In this document: positions 7,855 through 16,035 of the stretch, one piece after another
How positions within the stretch are numbered: position 1 is the first letter of the stretch
Layout: every line of letters starts with the position of its first letter
From: Fibrobacter sp.
GTDB lineage: Bacteria; Fibrobacterota; Fibrobacteria; Fibrobacterales; Fibrobacteraceae
DNA length: 64,000 nucleotides
Direction: 5' to 3'
Assembly: GCA_017642335.1 (NCBI GenBank)
Contig: JAGCPF010000035.1
Location: 310,001-374,000 of the forward strand
The notes under the pieces: model-generated
What the model was told of the DNA's origin: nothing
Databases searched by the model: none
Seen by the model: the letters and a program-made list of their open reading frames with translations, nothing else
Made by a program: the position numbers and the translations under genes

Positions 7855-8604
7855 GTGAAAAAGTTTATTGCCATCTTGCTTATGGCGGGGTTGTCCGTAT
7901 GTTCCGTTTTGGCGGAGGATACAGAAAAAACGTCGCTGAACTATGGGATTCGCCTTGGAGCGGATGTTTATTCCGTCATCTCGGATACGGAGCGGGAAAT
8001 CTATCCCTCGCATGGCGGGTTCGGAGGCGAAATCTCATTCAATATGATGTATAGGGTAGGCCAGAATCTGTACCTGCATCCTGCCGTGGGTGTGGTGTAT
8101 CGGGATTTCCGGGTGTATGAAGAAGGTAACGTGTCTGCGGATTGTGGTTGGAGTTGCAGCAGTGAAAACTGGGAAGGCTACGACGTGAATTCGTTTGTTT
8201 ATCTGGATATTCCCGTGATGGTGCAATGGCAGATTCCTCGCATCCTTTATTTCGAGGTAGGTGCATTTGTGGATGTTTTGCTCTTTGCGCACGAGGAAAA
8301 CGTTAGGCCGGAGAAATTCCGCAATGAAAGGGTCTTCGATGACAGGCGTTTCGGTGCGGGCGTTGCCGCAGGCTTGGGGCATGAATTCTCGTCGGGACTT
8401 TTTATCGATACGCGCGTGTCGTTCCAGCTTACGGACCTAGTGGACGGGGATAGGCGCAGGCTCACGGATGTGCGTGAGGAATTCGAAATGAGAGAAGAAA
8501 ACGGTGAATATCATACCACGGTAATCGCACATCACGAGGACTACCTGGGCGGAGATTATTACAAACTGTTGAAATTCCAGGTCGGAATCGGGTTCTGGTT
8601 CTAG
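7855..8604 (+). CDS. Outer-membrane beta-barrel protein (PorT/porin-like)
   Basis: A 249-residue protein starting at a GTG (7855) and preceded by a GGGAA stretch; an in-frame ATG at 7807 lies inside the previous gene and would leave the signal peptide internal. Residues 1-20 (VKKFIAILLMAGLSVCSVLA) are a signal peptide. The rest shows alternating strands, such as NYGIRLGADVYSV, NLYLHPAVGVVYRDF and FVYLDIPVMVQWQI, and ends LLKFQVGIGFWF with a terminal aromatic, as in the outer-membrane beta-barrel family. It is the third gene of the TIGR02147 cassette. Its stop codon shares the sequence CTAG with the stop of convergent queH. Confidence 0.75.
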   Translation: MKKFIAILLMAGLSVCSVLAEDTEKTSLNYGIRLGADVYSVISDTEREIYPSHGGFGGEISFNMMYRVGQNLYLHPAVGVVYRDFRVYEEGNVSADCGWSCSSENWEGYDVNSFVYLDIPVMVQWQIPRILYFEVGAFVDVLLFAHEENVRPEKFRNERVFDDRRFGAGVAAGLGHEFSSGLFIDTRVSFQLTDLVDGDRRRLTDVREEFEMREENGEYHTTVIAHHEDYLGGDYYKLLKFQVGIGFWF

Positions 8605-9290
8605 GGGACCGCGTCTTCGTTCTTCTGGGTGTCGCGTGCTTCGGCATCGCGGCGGGAATATACGCAACCGCAGTAGTTTTGCCTGTATAGGTTGTATTCT
8701 GCAGAAAGCTGTATGGAACGCTTGTAACCGCCTTTCTTCTTGAAATCGCTGGGGAGTCGCTTGATTCCGTAGATATCGCATTGTTCCTGCGCCACCTCGT
8801 TCAGCACCTGGGCGTTTTTCATGGGGCTGATGGTGAGCGTGGTGGTGAAGTATTCGGCACCGAGTTCTTTTGCGAGCCTGGCCGATTCGGCGAGGCGAAG
8901 CTCGAAGCACTTGCGGCAGCGCTTGCCGCCTTCGGGTTCGTTTTCGAGGCCGCGCACGGCGTCGTAGAATTTCTTGGGGTCGTATTCGCCTTCGATTAAG
9001 GTGATTGGGTGCTTCGTCTTGAATTCCGCGACGAAACGCTTGATTTCTTCGACGCGGTGCCGGTATTCCTCGTCGGGGGCGATGTTCGGGTTGTAATAGA
9101 AGAGCGTGATCTTGAAATACTGCGAAAGGTATTCGATGGTGTAGCTGCTGCATGGCGCGCAGCAGGCATGGAGCAGCAGGTGCGGCACCTCGCCGGTGCG
9201 CTCCAGACGTCGAATGATGCGGTCCAGGTCCACCTGGAAATTATGTTTCGGCGCTACCGATTGAATGTCTTTTTTCGTATTCATATTCAT
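8601..9290 (-). CDS. queH: Epoxyqueuosine reductase QueH
   Basis: A 229-residue cytoplasmic enzyme of the QueH (DUF208) family, which reduces epoxyqueuosine to queuosine in tRNA using an iron-sulfur cluster. The cysteine pattern is complete: HACCAPCSS near residue 43, GGKRCRKCFELRL near 123 and YCGCVYS near 208. LFYYNPNIAP and FTTTLTISPMKN are also family signatures. It ends convergently with the outer-membrane protein gene, the two stop codons sharing CTAG at 8601-8604. No obvious operon partner exists. Confidence 0.93.
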   Translation of the reverse strand: MNMNTKKDIQSVAPKHNFQVDLDRIIRRLERTGEVPHLLLHACCAPCSSYTIEYLSQYFKITLFYYNPNIAPDEEYRHRVEEIKRFVAEFKTKHPITLIEGEYDPKKFYDAVRGLENEPEGGKRCRKCFELRLAESARLAKELGAEYFTTTLTISPMKNAQVLNEVAQEQCDIYGIKRLPSDFKKKGGYKRSIQLSAEYNLYRQNYCGCVYSRRDAEARDTQKNEDAVP

Positions 9291-9299
9291 TTTTCTCTT

Positions 9300-9495
9300 C
9301 TATTCTCCTAACCACTAACTAAAGAGAGACTAGAGAATACCTTTGACCACTTAGTGCTTTAGCACTTATGTGGGCATGGCCCCTTTTGGGGGAGATTAGA
9401 GGCTAGTGAAAAGAATCACGCACTTCGTGCGTTAATAACAGACGGCGAAGCCGTGATATTTCTCCCTAGCCTCTAGATCCTAGATTCTAATCCCT
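9300..9495. repeat. Intergenic mosaic of short hairpins
   Basis: Three small hairpins lie in tandem: AGTGCT/AGCACT near 9353, ACGCAC/GTGCGT near 9418 and ACGGC/GCCGT near 9442. The last two lie between an outer inverted pair, TAGAGGCTAG and CTAGCCTCTA. Spacers at 12.4-12.7, 15.7-16.0 and 49.2-49.4 kb show comparable mosaics. No coding potential is seen. Confidence 0.55.
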
Positions 9496-9496
9496 T

Positions 9497-9898
9497 TTAG
9501 TACAATGTCCCAAATGCCACTATCCAAAAACATATCGTCGTCAAGATGGCGAAGCCCCCCATGATCGTGCGTTCCTTGAGGCTCGTGCTGAAAAGGACTG
9601 TTGCCGTATAGAACGTGAGGTACAGTGCGAAGAAAAAGCAGAAGATGCGTGTAATCATGTAGGGAATGATTTCGGGCAAGACCCGTCCCGCGAAAAGCAG
9701 AATGAACAAGGCCACGAATTGCATCACGGTGGGGACGATGAACGCCCTGCGGATTTCCTTGGGGACCACTTTGTGCTTGGCGTTCATGGCGTAGTCGCCG
9801 AGGGGCGCTCCGCAACCGAGTGCGATATTCAAGGCGATAGAGGGTAAAAAAGTTATCGCGCCGACAATCGCCGCGACAAAAGAAATCGTTGCAATCAT
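9497..9898 (-). CDS. Small integral membrane protein, unknown function
   Basis: A 133-residue hydrophobic protein with four predicted membrane helices: about 1-26 (IATISFVAAIVGAITFLP), 52-75, 80-103 and 112-132. A short charged loop (NAKHKVVPKEIRR) separates the first two. No family was recognised. It lies downstream of a terminator hairpin on the same strand, so it has its own promoter or depends on readthrough. The composition and the single compact frame support a real gene. Confidence 0.6.
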   Translation of the reverse strand: MIATISFVAAIVGAITFLPSIALNIALGCGAPLGDYAMNAKHKVVPKEIRRAFIVPTVMQFVALFILLFAGRVLPEIIPYMITRIFCFFFALYLTFYTATVLFSTSLKERTIMGGFAILTTICFWIVAFGTLY

Positions 9899-9910
9899 AC
9901 TGAAAAGCTA

Positions 9911-9957
9911 AAAAAAAAGAAGACGCTTCCAGGTAAAGGAGGAACCTGAAAGCGTCT
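9911..9957 (-). terminator. Intrinsic terminator downstream of the 484-residue gene
   Basis: On the minus strand AGACGCTTTCAGGT (9957-9944) pairs with ACCTGGAAGCGTCT (9934-9921), a 14-bp stem with one mismatch, followed by a run of U encoded by 9918-9911. It is placed to end transcription coming from the 10083-11537 gene. Confidence 0.75.
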
Positions 9958-10082
9958 GAGAGTTGTATGCTAAACACTAAATTACATATCTTGGAGGGTA
10001 TAAAGCGTCCCATTGGGGGCTTTTTTTGTTTACAGGTGTAACCGCAGTGTTTTTTCTGGAACTTAATCTCCCGTTTTTCGCT

Positions 10083-11537
10083 TCAAAACACCATTTTTGC
10101 TTGGACGTGAGCCCGTGAGGGGTGCATTTTTCTTGTGCGGGTCTGCTTGAAGTCGACGATGAGCGTGCACTGGAGCCAATTTGAGCTTATTTTGGATTCG
10201 TTGCGCAGGGTGATGGCTTCCCGTGGATCGCCTTTGGGCAGTATTACCGCCATGCGGATTTTGTTTTGCGTTTTTTCCGTGTAGGCAATTCCTGCTTCGA
10301 GTCGGGGGGCTCCAAGGCCGTCTTTGCCGTTTTTTTCGCGATTGAACCTCGTTTTGGCGCTTGCATCCGCCGTGAAGGTTTTTTCTGTACCGTGCTGTGA
10401 AGTAATCTTGGCTGCCAAATCGTCTTGCATGCAGCGTGTTGTTGCGTCTAGGCAGGTGGCGCTGAGCCGGGCATGGATGGCTTCTGGGCCTGTTTCGGTG
10501 ACCAACTTGAAACGCGCCCTTAGCGTGTCGGCGTCGATGGGGGCGAAAAGGCTTGCTGTGGCGCCTACCTTTGTTTGGGATTCCTCGGTTCCCGATAGGG
10601 TGATGTTTTGCGATGACCACAGCTTGTTCTTGAGGATGGTGGAACTTAGCCGCGAATATTCGGGGACTTGCGTGCCGTGGAAATAGGCCGTGGTGTTCCA
10701 TGATACGGTGTAGTCGCGCTTGTGTTCCTGGGCTTGCTTTGTGGTCTCCCTCGAATGAATTTGCATCTTGACAATGGGGGCTTTTTGGTGCATCTGGTAC
10801 CAGGCGGCCAGGAGTGCTTCGTTAGTGCCTGCCTGCACTGCGACGGAATTTTCCCCGCCGATGTTCCAGTAGGAGGCGGCGATGTTGCTCTTGCCGTAGG
10901 TGAATTCGGCGCGTGCGCTTTTGGCCAACGATGTGTCGAATGCTCCTCCGAGGCGAAAGTGGCCCAGCGGGAAAAGGACCGACATCCCCATGAGCGTGTC
11001 CATGGGAATCTGGCCGTGAAGTTCCCGTGTCGAAATATTGCCGAAGTGCGCCTCGTAGCCTTGGGCGCGGTAGGTTAGCAGGTTTTGCGAGCCCAGGCGT
11101 AATGTGTACCGGTAGAATGTTACCTGTAACTCCTTGCGGTCGCTTACGCGGTGCCCTGTGGAATCGATGCGGGTTTTCCAGAGGATAAATCCGTATGGTA
11201 ATAGCTTGGCCCCGTCACGGGAGGCTTTGGCCGCATTTTTCCCTGAATCCTTGCCGTTGGACTTTTTCTTCGCGGCTTTTTTCATGGTTTGGGGCGCCTC
11301 CGTGTCGGGACAGACTTCCTGTGCGTAGACTTCCGCGAGTGCGCAGGCTTCTTGCGTGTCTCCCTTTTCGAGAAGGTTCAGGATGTCTTCAGCCTCGTCC
11401 TGCGAAATGATGCCGTTGTCCCACCAGTCGAATACGTCGGATTCTTCGAGGGCGCCTGCCTGCATGTGGCCGAGGCAGAAAATGGAAAGGATGATGGCGA
11501 ATGCGTGCCGCCGTATGTTTCTTGCGTCGTTTTTCAA
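10083..11537 (-). CDS. Exported protein, probably an outer-membrane beta-barrel
   Basis: A 484-residue protein with a signal peptide (FAIILSIFCLGHMQAGA). Residues of about 30-75 form an acidic helical segment (DVFDWWDNGIISQDEAEDIL), then a lysine-rich linker (about 86-108). The remaining 370 residues alternate polar and hydrophobic positions, with repeated Y/T/S-rich strands such as TFYRYTLRLGSQNL and NIAASYWNIGG, and end in AKMVF with a terminal aromatic. That is the usual look of an outer-membrane barrel. No family was identified. It is a single-gene unit with a terminator at 9911-9957. Confidence 0.65.
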   Translation of the reverse strand: MKNDARNIRRHAFAIILSIFCLGHMQAGALEESDVFDWWDNGIISQDEAEDILNLLEKGDTQEACALAEVYAQEVCPDTEAPQTMKKAAKKKSNGKDSGKNAAKASRDGAKLLPYGFILWKTRIDSTGHRVSDRKELQVTFYRYTLRLGSQNLLTYRAQGYEAHFGNISTRELHGQIPMDTLMGMSVLFPLGHFRLGGAFDTSLAKSARAEFTYGKSNIAASYWNIGGENSVAVQAGTNEALLAAWYQMHQKAPIVKMQIHSRETTKQAQEHKRDYTVSWNTTAYFHGTQVPEYSRLSSTILKNKLWSSQNITLSGTEESQTKVGATASLFAPIDADTLRARFKLVTETGPEAIHARLSATCLDATTRCMQDDLAAKITSQHGTEKTFTADASAKTRFNREKNGKDGLGAPRLEAGIAYTEKTQNKIRMAVILPKGDPREAITLRNESKISSNWLQCTLIVDFKQTRTRKMHPSRAHVQAKMVF

Positions 11538-11602
11538 TTTTAATCTCCTGTTCTTATAGACTTGCGACGGAGATTTTTTTCCGGGGTGCGGCGTTCTTTT
11601 TC

Positions 11603-11610
11603 TATTTTTT
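11603..11610 (+). promoter_or_regulatory. TATTTTTT promoter box of rsmG
   Basis: The box ends 4 bp before the ATG at 11615, with no ribosome-binding site between. This is the same start-proximal geometry as at folE and the J-domain operon, suggesting a leaderless transcript. Confidence 0.45.
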
Positions 11611-11614
11611 ACAT

Positions 11615-12391
11615 ATGGCTAAGTCATCCTGGTCCAAAAAATCGTCGGGGCATGCTCCTGCCCGTGCAGCCAATGCGCTGGGCAAGTCATTTGTTCCGCA
11701 CCTGAAAACTCCGCGTACGGAATTCCCGTTGTTTAACGGCAAGCGCGTGACTCCGTCTTTGGCGGGGCTGGACAAGCTCTTGCATTATTACGGCGTGGAA
11801 CTGCAGGGCAAGACGCTGGAGCAGATATGGGAATTCCACCAGCTGCTTCGCGCCAACAACGACGACCAGGACCTGACGCGCCTCAATGCCTTCGAGACAA
11901 TGGTGGAACGCCACTATGCGGACTGCACGCTCATCAACGCGTTTGTCCCCGAGTGGCCCGCCCGCATGATCGATGTGGGCAGCGGGGCCGGGTTCCCGGG
12001 TATCCCGCTGAAACTCGTCAATCCCCAGATTCGCCTTACTTTGTGCGAACCGCGCCCGAACCGCATCAACTTCTTGAACATGGTCATCGCGAAGATGGGA
12101 CTCAAGGGCATTGACGTGTTTGGCCACAAGGTCACGAGCCGTAGCATGACAATCCCCGTGGATGGCGTCATCAGCCGCGCTTTCGAATGGATGGAAAAGA
12201 CGCTTCCGCGACTTGCCAATTCGCTTAAGGTTGGCGGTCGTGTGTACTTTATGAAGGGCCCTGCCGTTGCCGAAGAACTCAAGGTGTTCCACCCCGAGGA
12301 CTTTGGTTACAAGATTGTCGGCGAGCATTTCTACACGATTCCCAACAGTACGCAAGAACGCGCCCTGATCATACTCGAACGGGTGGAGTAA
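11615..12391 (+). CDS. rsmG: 16S rRNA (guanine-N7)-methyltransferase RsmG
   Basis: A 258-residue SAM-dependent methyltransferase that modifies G527 of 16S rRNA. The RsmG signature is clear: LTRLNAFETMVERHYADC, the SAM motif IDVGSGAGFPGIPLKL, then LCEPRPNRINFLN and VISRAFEWMEKTL. An N-terminal basic extension of about 30 residues (MAKSSWSKKSSGHAPAR) is longer than usual. The frame stays open upstream to 11501, but MAKSS at 11615 directly follows a promoter-like box and is the sensible start. Confidence 0.92.
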   Translation: MAKSSWSKKSSGHAPARAANALGKSFVPHLKTPRTEFPLFNGKRVTPSLAGLDKLLHYYGVELQGKTLEQIWEFHQLLRANNDDQDLTRLNAFETMVERHYADCTLINAFVPEWPARMIDVGSGAGFPGIPLKLVNPQIRLTLCEPRPNRINFLNMVIAKMGLKGIDVFGHKVTSRSMTIPVDGVISRAFEWMEKTLPRLANSLKVGGRVYFMKGPAVAEELKVFHPEDFGYKIVGEHFYTIPNSTQERALIILERVE

Positions 12392-12431
12392 GCGCGAGGC
12401 TCCAGGCACGAGCAGTGAGCAATGGGCTGTC

Positions 12432-12639
12432 TTACATACTATTTCTCTTTTTTTGAACGATTAGTATGTATTTTTTCTTAGATCGGCATTCAGTGAAAAA
12501 GAAAAACAGCCTCGTTTACATTCTAAATGAAAAAAAATTGTTCTTTAGTATGTAAAATTCATAAAATTTTGTATAAAGTAATTTGTTTCGCTGGCAAATT
12601 TACATACTAAACCACTTAAAAAATTATTTTAGTATGTAA
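12432..12639. repeat. Five copies of TTTAGTATGTAAA in both orientations
   Basis: Copies lie at 12432-12441 (reverse), 12461-12470 (forward), 12544-12556 (forward), 12599-12611 (reverse) and 12628-12639 (forward), with a degenerate sixth at about 12516-12526. The shared core is TTACATACTA or its complement. They occupy the AT-rich spacer between rsmG and the second TIGR02147 gene. The distribution suggests a multi-site operator. No gene is seen in 12392-12904; 12395-12430 and 12660-12745 carry the hairpin-mosaic words also found at 15.7-16.0 kb. Confidence 0.7.
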
Positions 12640-12747
12640 GACACAGAAAAAAAGACAAAAAAGGGCTTTCCCCCTAACCACCAACCACTGTCTACTTACC
12701 TCACACCACAAAGCGACCGAAGGCCGCGACCTCGCACCTCATAGCTC

Positions 12748-12848
12748 TTGTATCATTTGCATTTTGTTTTGTATCATTCGTAATTTTGAATTTTTCTACA
12801 CTCTAAATTTTTGTGATTTTTGTTAAATTTTTTGAGTTTTTGTATCAT
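12748..12848 (+). repeat. Three copies of TTGTATCAT upstream of the second TIGR02147 gene
   Basis: Exact TTGTATCAT occurs at 12748-12756, 12769-12777 and 12840-12848. The first two are 21 bp (two helical turns) apart and the third is 71 bp further on. All lie within 160 bp of the start codon of the TIGR02147 gene at 12905, whose likely -7 box is TAAATTA at 12878. Confidence 0.5.
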
Positions 12849-12904
12849 CATATATTGACTTTTGAAAAATTTTAGGCTAAATTATTGATGAAAGGATACG
12901 AATT

Positions 12905-13717
12905 ATGAAGCCGATAACCGAATATCAAGATTACCGTCGCTATATGCGGGACTTCTACGAAGAACAAAAGAAGTCCGGCTTTACGTGGCGTGAATTTTCG
13001 AAGGATGCCGGATTTGCCTCGCCGTCGTACCTCAAGCTTGTATGCGAAGGGAAATCGTCTCTTAGCCGTGTCGGGCTCCCGCGTGTGGCGTGCGCCATGA
13101 AACTTACCGGCTACGAACGCACCTATTTCGAAAAGATGGTGGAATTCGGGAATGCGACAAATGACGAAAAGAAAAAGACGGCCTTTGCTGAACTCAACCG
13201 TATTGCCAAGGAACAAAAGGCCCGCGTTATCGATGCAGACACGTTTGCCTACTATGAATCTGCGGTGAACTCCATTGTCCGTGAACTTGCTCCCTTGATG
13301 CCGGGCGCACTCCCGGGCGAAATGGCGAAAAAGATAAAGCACGCTTTCACGGCTCAGCAAGTCCGCGATTCGCTTGCCCTGTTGACCAAGGCGGGTTTCC
13401 TCAAAGAGACGGACGAAAACACCTACCGCCAGACAGACAAGGCGATAACCGGCTCGACCGAGGCCATCCCGCTCGCGCTCCGTTCCATGAACCGTGAGAT
13501 GTCCGACCTTGCCAAGGAAGCCATTGATTCCGTTGATGTAGGTGAACGCAACATTTCGGGTGTCACGATGGGGCTTGATGCGCAGGCGTTCGCCCGGATT
13601 AGCGAGGAAGTCAACAATTGCCGTAAACGCATTATCGCGCTCGCGAACGAATGCAAAAAAATTGAACAAGTCTACCGTCTCAACTTGCAGTTTTTCCCGC
13701 TGACGGATAGGGTATAG
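12905..13717 (+). CDS. TIGR02147 family protein (second copy)
   Basis: A 270-residue protein, closely similar to the copy at 6487: ITEYQDYRRYMRDFYEEQ, then WREFSKDAGFASPSYLKLV (HTH-like), SIVRELAPLMPG, ERNISGVTMG and YRLNLQFFPL. No signal peptide is present. It is followed after 10 bp by a lipoprotein gene and then by a second, related lipoprotein. The long upstream spacer with two kinds of repeated motif suggests complex control, possibly autoregulation. Function is unknown; a regulator of the adjacent lipoproteins is an inference. Confidence 0.85.
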   Translation: MKPITEYQDYRRYMRDFYEEQKKSGFTWREFSKDAGFASPSYLKLVCEGKSSLSRVGLPRVACAMKLTGYERTYFEKMVEFGNATNDEKKKTAFAELNRIAKEQKARVIDADTFAYYESAVNSIVRELAPLMPGALPGEMAKKIKHAFTAQQVRDSLALLTKAGFLKETDENTYRQTDKAITGSTEAIPLALRSMNREMSDLAKEAIDSVDVGERNISGVTMGLDAQAFARISEEVNNCRKRIIALANECKKIEQVYRLNLQFFPLTDRV

Positions 13718-13727
13718 GAGGATTGCC

Positions 13728-14402
13728 ATGAGAATCGTTAAGACTTTTATATCTGTCGCGACAGTGTTGTGGATTCCCCTGTTTGTCGCCTCTCTCATGA
13801 TTGCCTGCGGGAAGGACAACACCGCCGGCACCGATGAACAGGCCAATTCCGTTACTGCGCAAATCGATGCCGCCGTCGACAGCGCTTCGGCGATCTGGTT
13901 CCAGGGCGAGAAATCGTTTGTTGTCGAAACGACGGTGGATACGGTTCCGATGGACTTACCTGTCAATTCGGATCCGTATGCCAAGTTTATAACTGATCCC
14001 GACACATCTGCGCAATCGACCAGTACCATGAACGGAATCCGGACGGAACGGGGCCTTTTACGGCAGTATGAAAGTCCTTCTTTCGCTTCAATCAGCTGTG
14101 AAACGGACGAAACTTGGTACGACTATGTTATCATCGTTATGAGCAAGCTTATAAAGAAGGACCTTGCTATTCCGGATACCCTCGGGACAGCAGAAACGAT
14201 TGCCAACGATTTTAAAAATGATTGTATCAAAGAAAATGGGGAATTCGCCACGAAAACAGAAAGTGCCTCCCAAGGCCAATTGTACTACCGTTGCGAGATA
14301 ACGCTTGTTGCCGATAGCCTTGCTATAGCTGATTCTTTGCGATACACCGACCCGAACTGGGAGAAATACGGGAAGCAGATTATAGGAATCTGCCGAGAGT
14401 AA
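13728..14402 (+). CDS. Lipoprotein with one DPNW-CR module
   Basis: A 224-residue lipoprotein (signal peptide ending SLMIAC, lipidated Cys near residue 26). The N-terminal mature region is acidic and low in complexity. The C-terminal 110 residues carry a module also found twice in the next gene: a Cys, then FKNDCIKENGEF, a YYRCEITL strand, and the ending YTDPNWEKYGKQIIGICR. No known family was recognised. The gene follows the TIGR02147 gene by 10 bp and is preceded by AGGAGGATTGCC. Confidence 0.7.
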   Translation: MRIVKTFISVATVLWIPLFVASLMIACGKDNTAGTDEQANSVTAQIDAAVDSASAIWFQGEKSFVVETTVDTVPMDLPVNSDPYAKFITDPDTSAQSTSTMNGIRTERGLLRQYESPSFASISCETDETWYDYVIIVMSKLIKKDLAIPDTLGTAETIANDFKNDCIKENGEFATKTESASQGQLYYRCEITLVADSLAIADSLRYTDPNWEKYGKQIIGICRE

Positions 14403-14489
14403 GAAGTATTTTAAACAAACTTTTTCGCTTAGGTGCCAGGGAGCCTCCCTTGGCCCGTGGCGGGATGCAACTTTTCCAAGGAGGAAATC

Positions 14490-15722
14490 ATGAATAACGT
14501 AACAATTGCTAAATCGATTGCGGGTGCCGCCGTTGCTTTTGCTCTGGTCGCTTGTTCGGCGGAGAACGCCGCGGCTCCGGAGAATGCGGTCTCTAGCCTG
14601 CAACAGAACGAAGAAGTCCGTAAAACGGGGACTACAATTGATGGAACCAATACATCCCAGAAAGTTGACTCGGTCGCAATCAATTTGATGCTTGAAAACC
14701 TGCAAGCCCATACACTTAGCCAGGACATTGCGGTAGAACCGCTTTCCCCGTGCCCGGACAATAAGGCCTATCCAAATGATCGCATGTGGTGCCACAAGCA
14801 GCAACTGGAAAACGGGCGCATATTCTTTGGCTTCGCGGGTTCTAGCGAATCAGCCGTTTGCGAGCATGAATATGACAGCGAAGAACACGAAACCGTCTTG
14901 GACACGATTTCATACAGTGTTTCCATGGACGGCAATGTCGTTACGAAGACAATAACGAATACGGTGCCGGAGTTCAGTTTCGGAGCGCTCGGCAACGTCT
15001 ACGACATGATTGAGGCGTTCGAAAAATCCTGTACGAACGAAGGCGGAAAAATCACGGAATCTTCGTTTGGCAAAACAAGCTGCGAAGTGGAAATCAGCCC
15101 CTGCGACAACGAGTTTTGCTTGGAACGCACAGAGCCCGTCTACATGTATCAAGACCCTAATTGGAATCAATTCGCCACAATGACCATCGATGTCTGCAGA
15201 AATAGTTTCGAGCAGGAATTGGACGGAAATATCATTGATGCTTATCTCGAAGGCCACGCGATAAGCAATATGATTATGGTCGACCATTGGTGTGTCGAAA
15301 ATCCAGACTATCCGGATAATCCTTGGTGGTGCCTCCCCGTTAGGAGTCAATTGGAAAGCGGAACCGTGTACAATTCTTACGAAGGCTTGAGCAATGCGAT
15401 GGCCTGTGAGACCAGTAGCGATACTCTTTTCTACAGTGTGTTCTTGAGTGTCAGCAGCAATACGATCACGAAAAAATTAAGCCGTAATTTGGCCAACTAC
15501 ATTCCTCACGTTTTGGATGAGTTCAAGGATTCTTGCGAAACCGAGGGAGGTTCCATTATGGAAGATGCTGAAGGAGCCTTGGCCTGCTCTGTAAAAATCA
15601 GCGCCTGCGACAGAGAACATTGCCAGAACTCGGTGGAACCGGAGCTCTTCTACACCGACCCGAATTGGAAGCTGTTTGCCACCAAGGCTATCGAACCCTG
15701 TCGAATGAGCGATGAGCAATGA
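14490..15722 (+). CDS. Lipoprotein with two tandem DPNW-CR modules
   Basis: A 410-residue lipoprotein with signal IAGAAVAFALVAC. Two homologous repeats of about 150 residues follow. The first runs from LSPCPDNKAYPNDRMWC to YQDPNWNQFATMTIDVCR. The second runs from HWCVENPDYPDNPWWC to YTDPNWKLFATKAIEPCR. Each holds about six cysteines and an FxxSCxxEGG motif. The start at 14490 follows AAGGAGGAAATC; an upstream in-frame ATG at 14433 has no such support. Bases 14403-14489 hold a GCCAGGGAG/CTCCCTTGGC hairpin between the two lipoprotein genes. Function is unknown; secreted and disulfide-rich. Confidence 0.75.
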   Translation: MNNVTIAKSIAGAAVAFALVACSAENAAAPENAVSSLQQNEEVRKTGTTIDGTNTSQKVDSVAINLMLENLQAHTLSQDIAVEPLSPCPDNKAYPNDRMWCHKQQLENGRIFFGFAGSSESAVCEHEYDSEEHETVLDTISYSVSMDGNVVTKTITNTVPEFSFGALGNVYDMIEAFEKSCTNEGGKITESSFGKTSCEVEISPCDNEFCLERTEPVYMYQDPNWNQFATMTIDVCRNSFEQELDGNIIDAYLEGHAISNMIMVDHWCVENPDYPDNPWWCLPVRSQLESGTVYNSYEGLSNAMACETSSDTLFYSVFLSVSSNTITKKLSRNLANYIPHVLDEFKDSCETEGGSIMEDAEGALACSVKISACDREHCQNSVEPELFYTDPNWKLFATKAIEPCRMSDEQ

Positions 15723-16035
15723 GCGATGAGGTAAAAAAGTCTGGTGGAGATTGCTTCAGGGCTAAACGCCCTTCGCAATGACAACCAAGGCGAATGCCGT
15801 GCCAAAACGCTTGCGTCTCGGCATGGCTGAGCCGACGAGTCATGCGCCTGCGAATGACAACCTCACTTCCTACTGCCTACTGTCTACTTCCTCTCGTCTC
15901 TCGTCTGTAGCCGCGAAGCGGCGTTCTCCTCATAGAGGATAACTCTACTAAGGCACTAAAGTGCCTAGTATCGTTTATCTCGTCTATCTCACACCTCAAA
16001 GCGACCGAAGGTCGCGACCTCATAGCTCATAGCCT
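15723..16035. repeat. Intergenic repeat mosaic, including a 40-bp dispersed repeat
   Basis: There is no gene here. Bases 15747-15786 are the exact reverse complement of 49242-49281 (40 of 40). The rest is built from short words (GAGCGATGAGCAATGAG; CCTACTGTCTACTTCC) and mini-hairpins: GCCGC/GCGGC near 15910, GGCACT/AGTGCC near 15957 and GCGAC/GTCGC near 16005. The core resembles the widespread CATTGCGA...GAAGCAATC type of intergenic repeat known from many bacterial genomes. Confidence 0.75.

Noticed and set aside
9991..10030. Possible small RNA with terminator (AGCGTCCCATTGGGGGCT then T7) on the plus strand
   Set aside because: The stem is weak, with mismatches, no promoter could be placed, and there is no upstream plus-strand gene. 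The T-run alone is not enough.
12432..12639. Repeat cluster as a replication origin or plasmid iterons
   Set aside because: No dnaA, rep or par gene is near, no DnaA-box-like series was seen, and the flanks are ordinary chromosomal genes. An operator role is more plausible.
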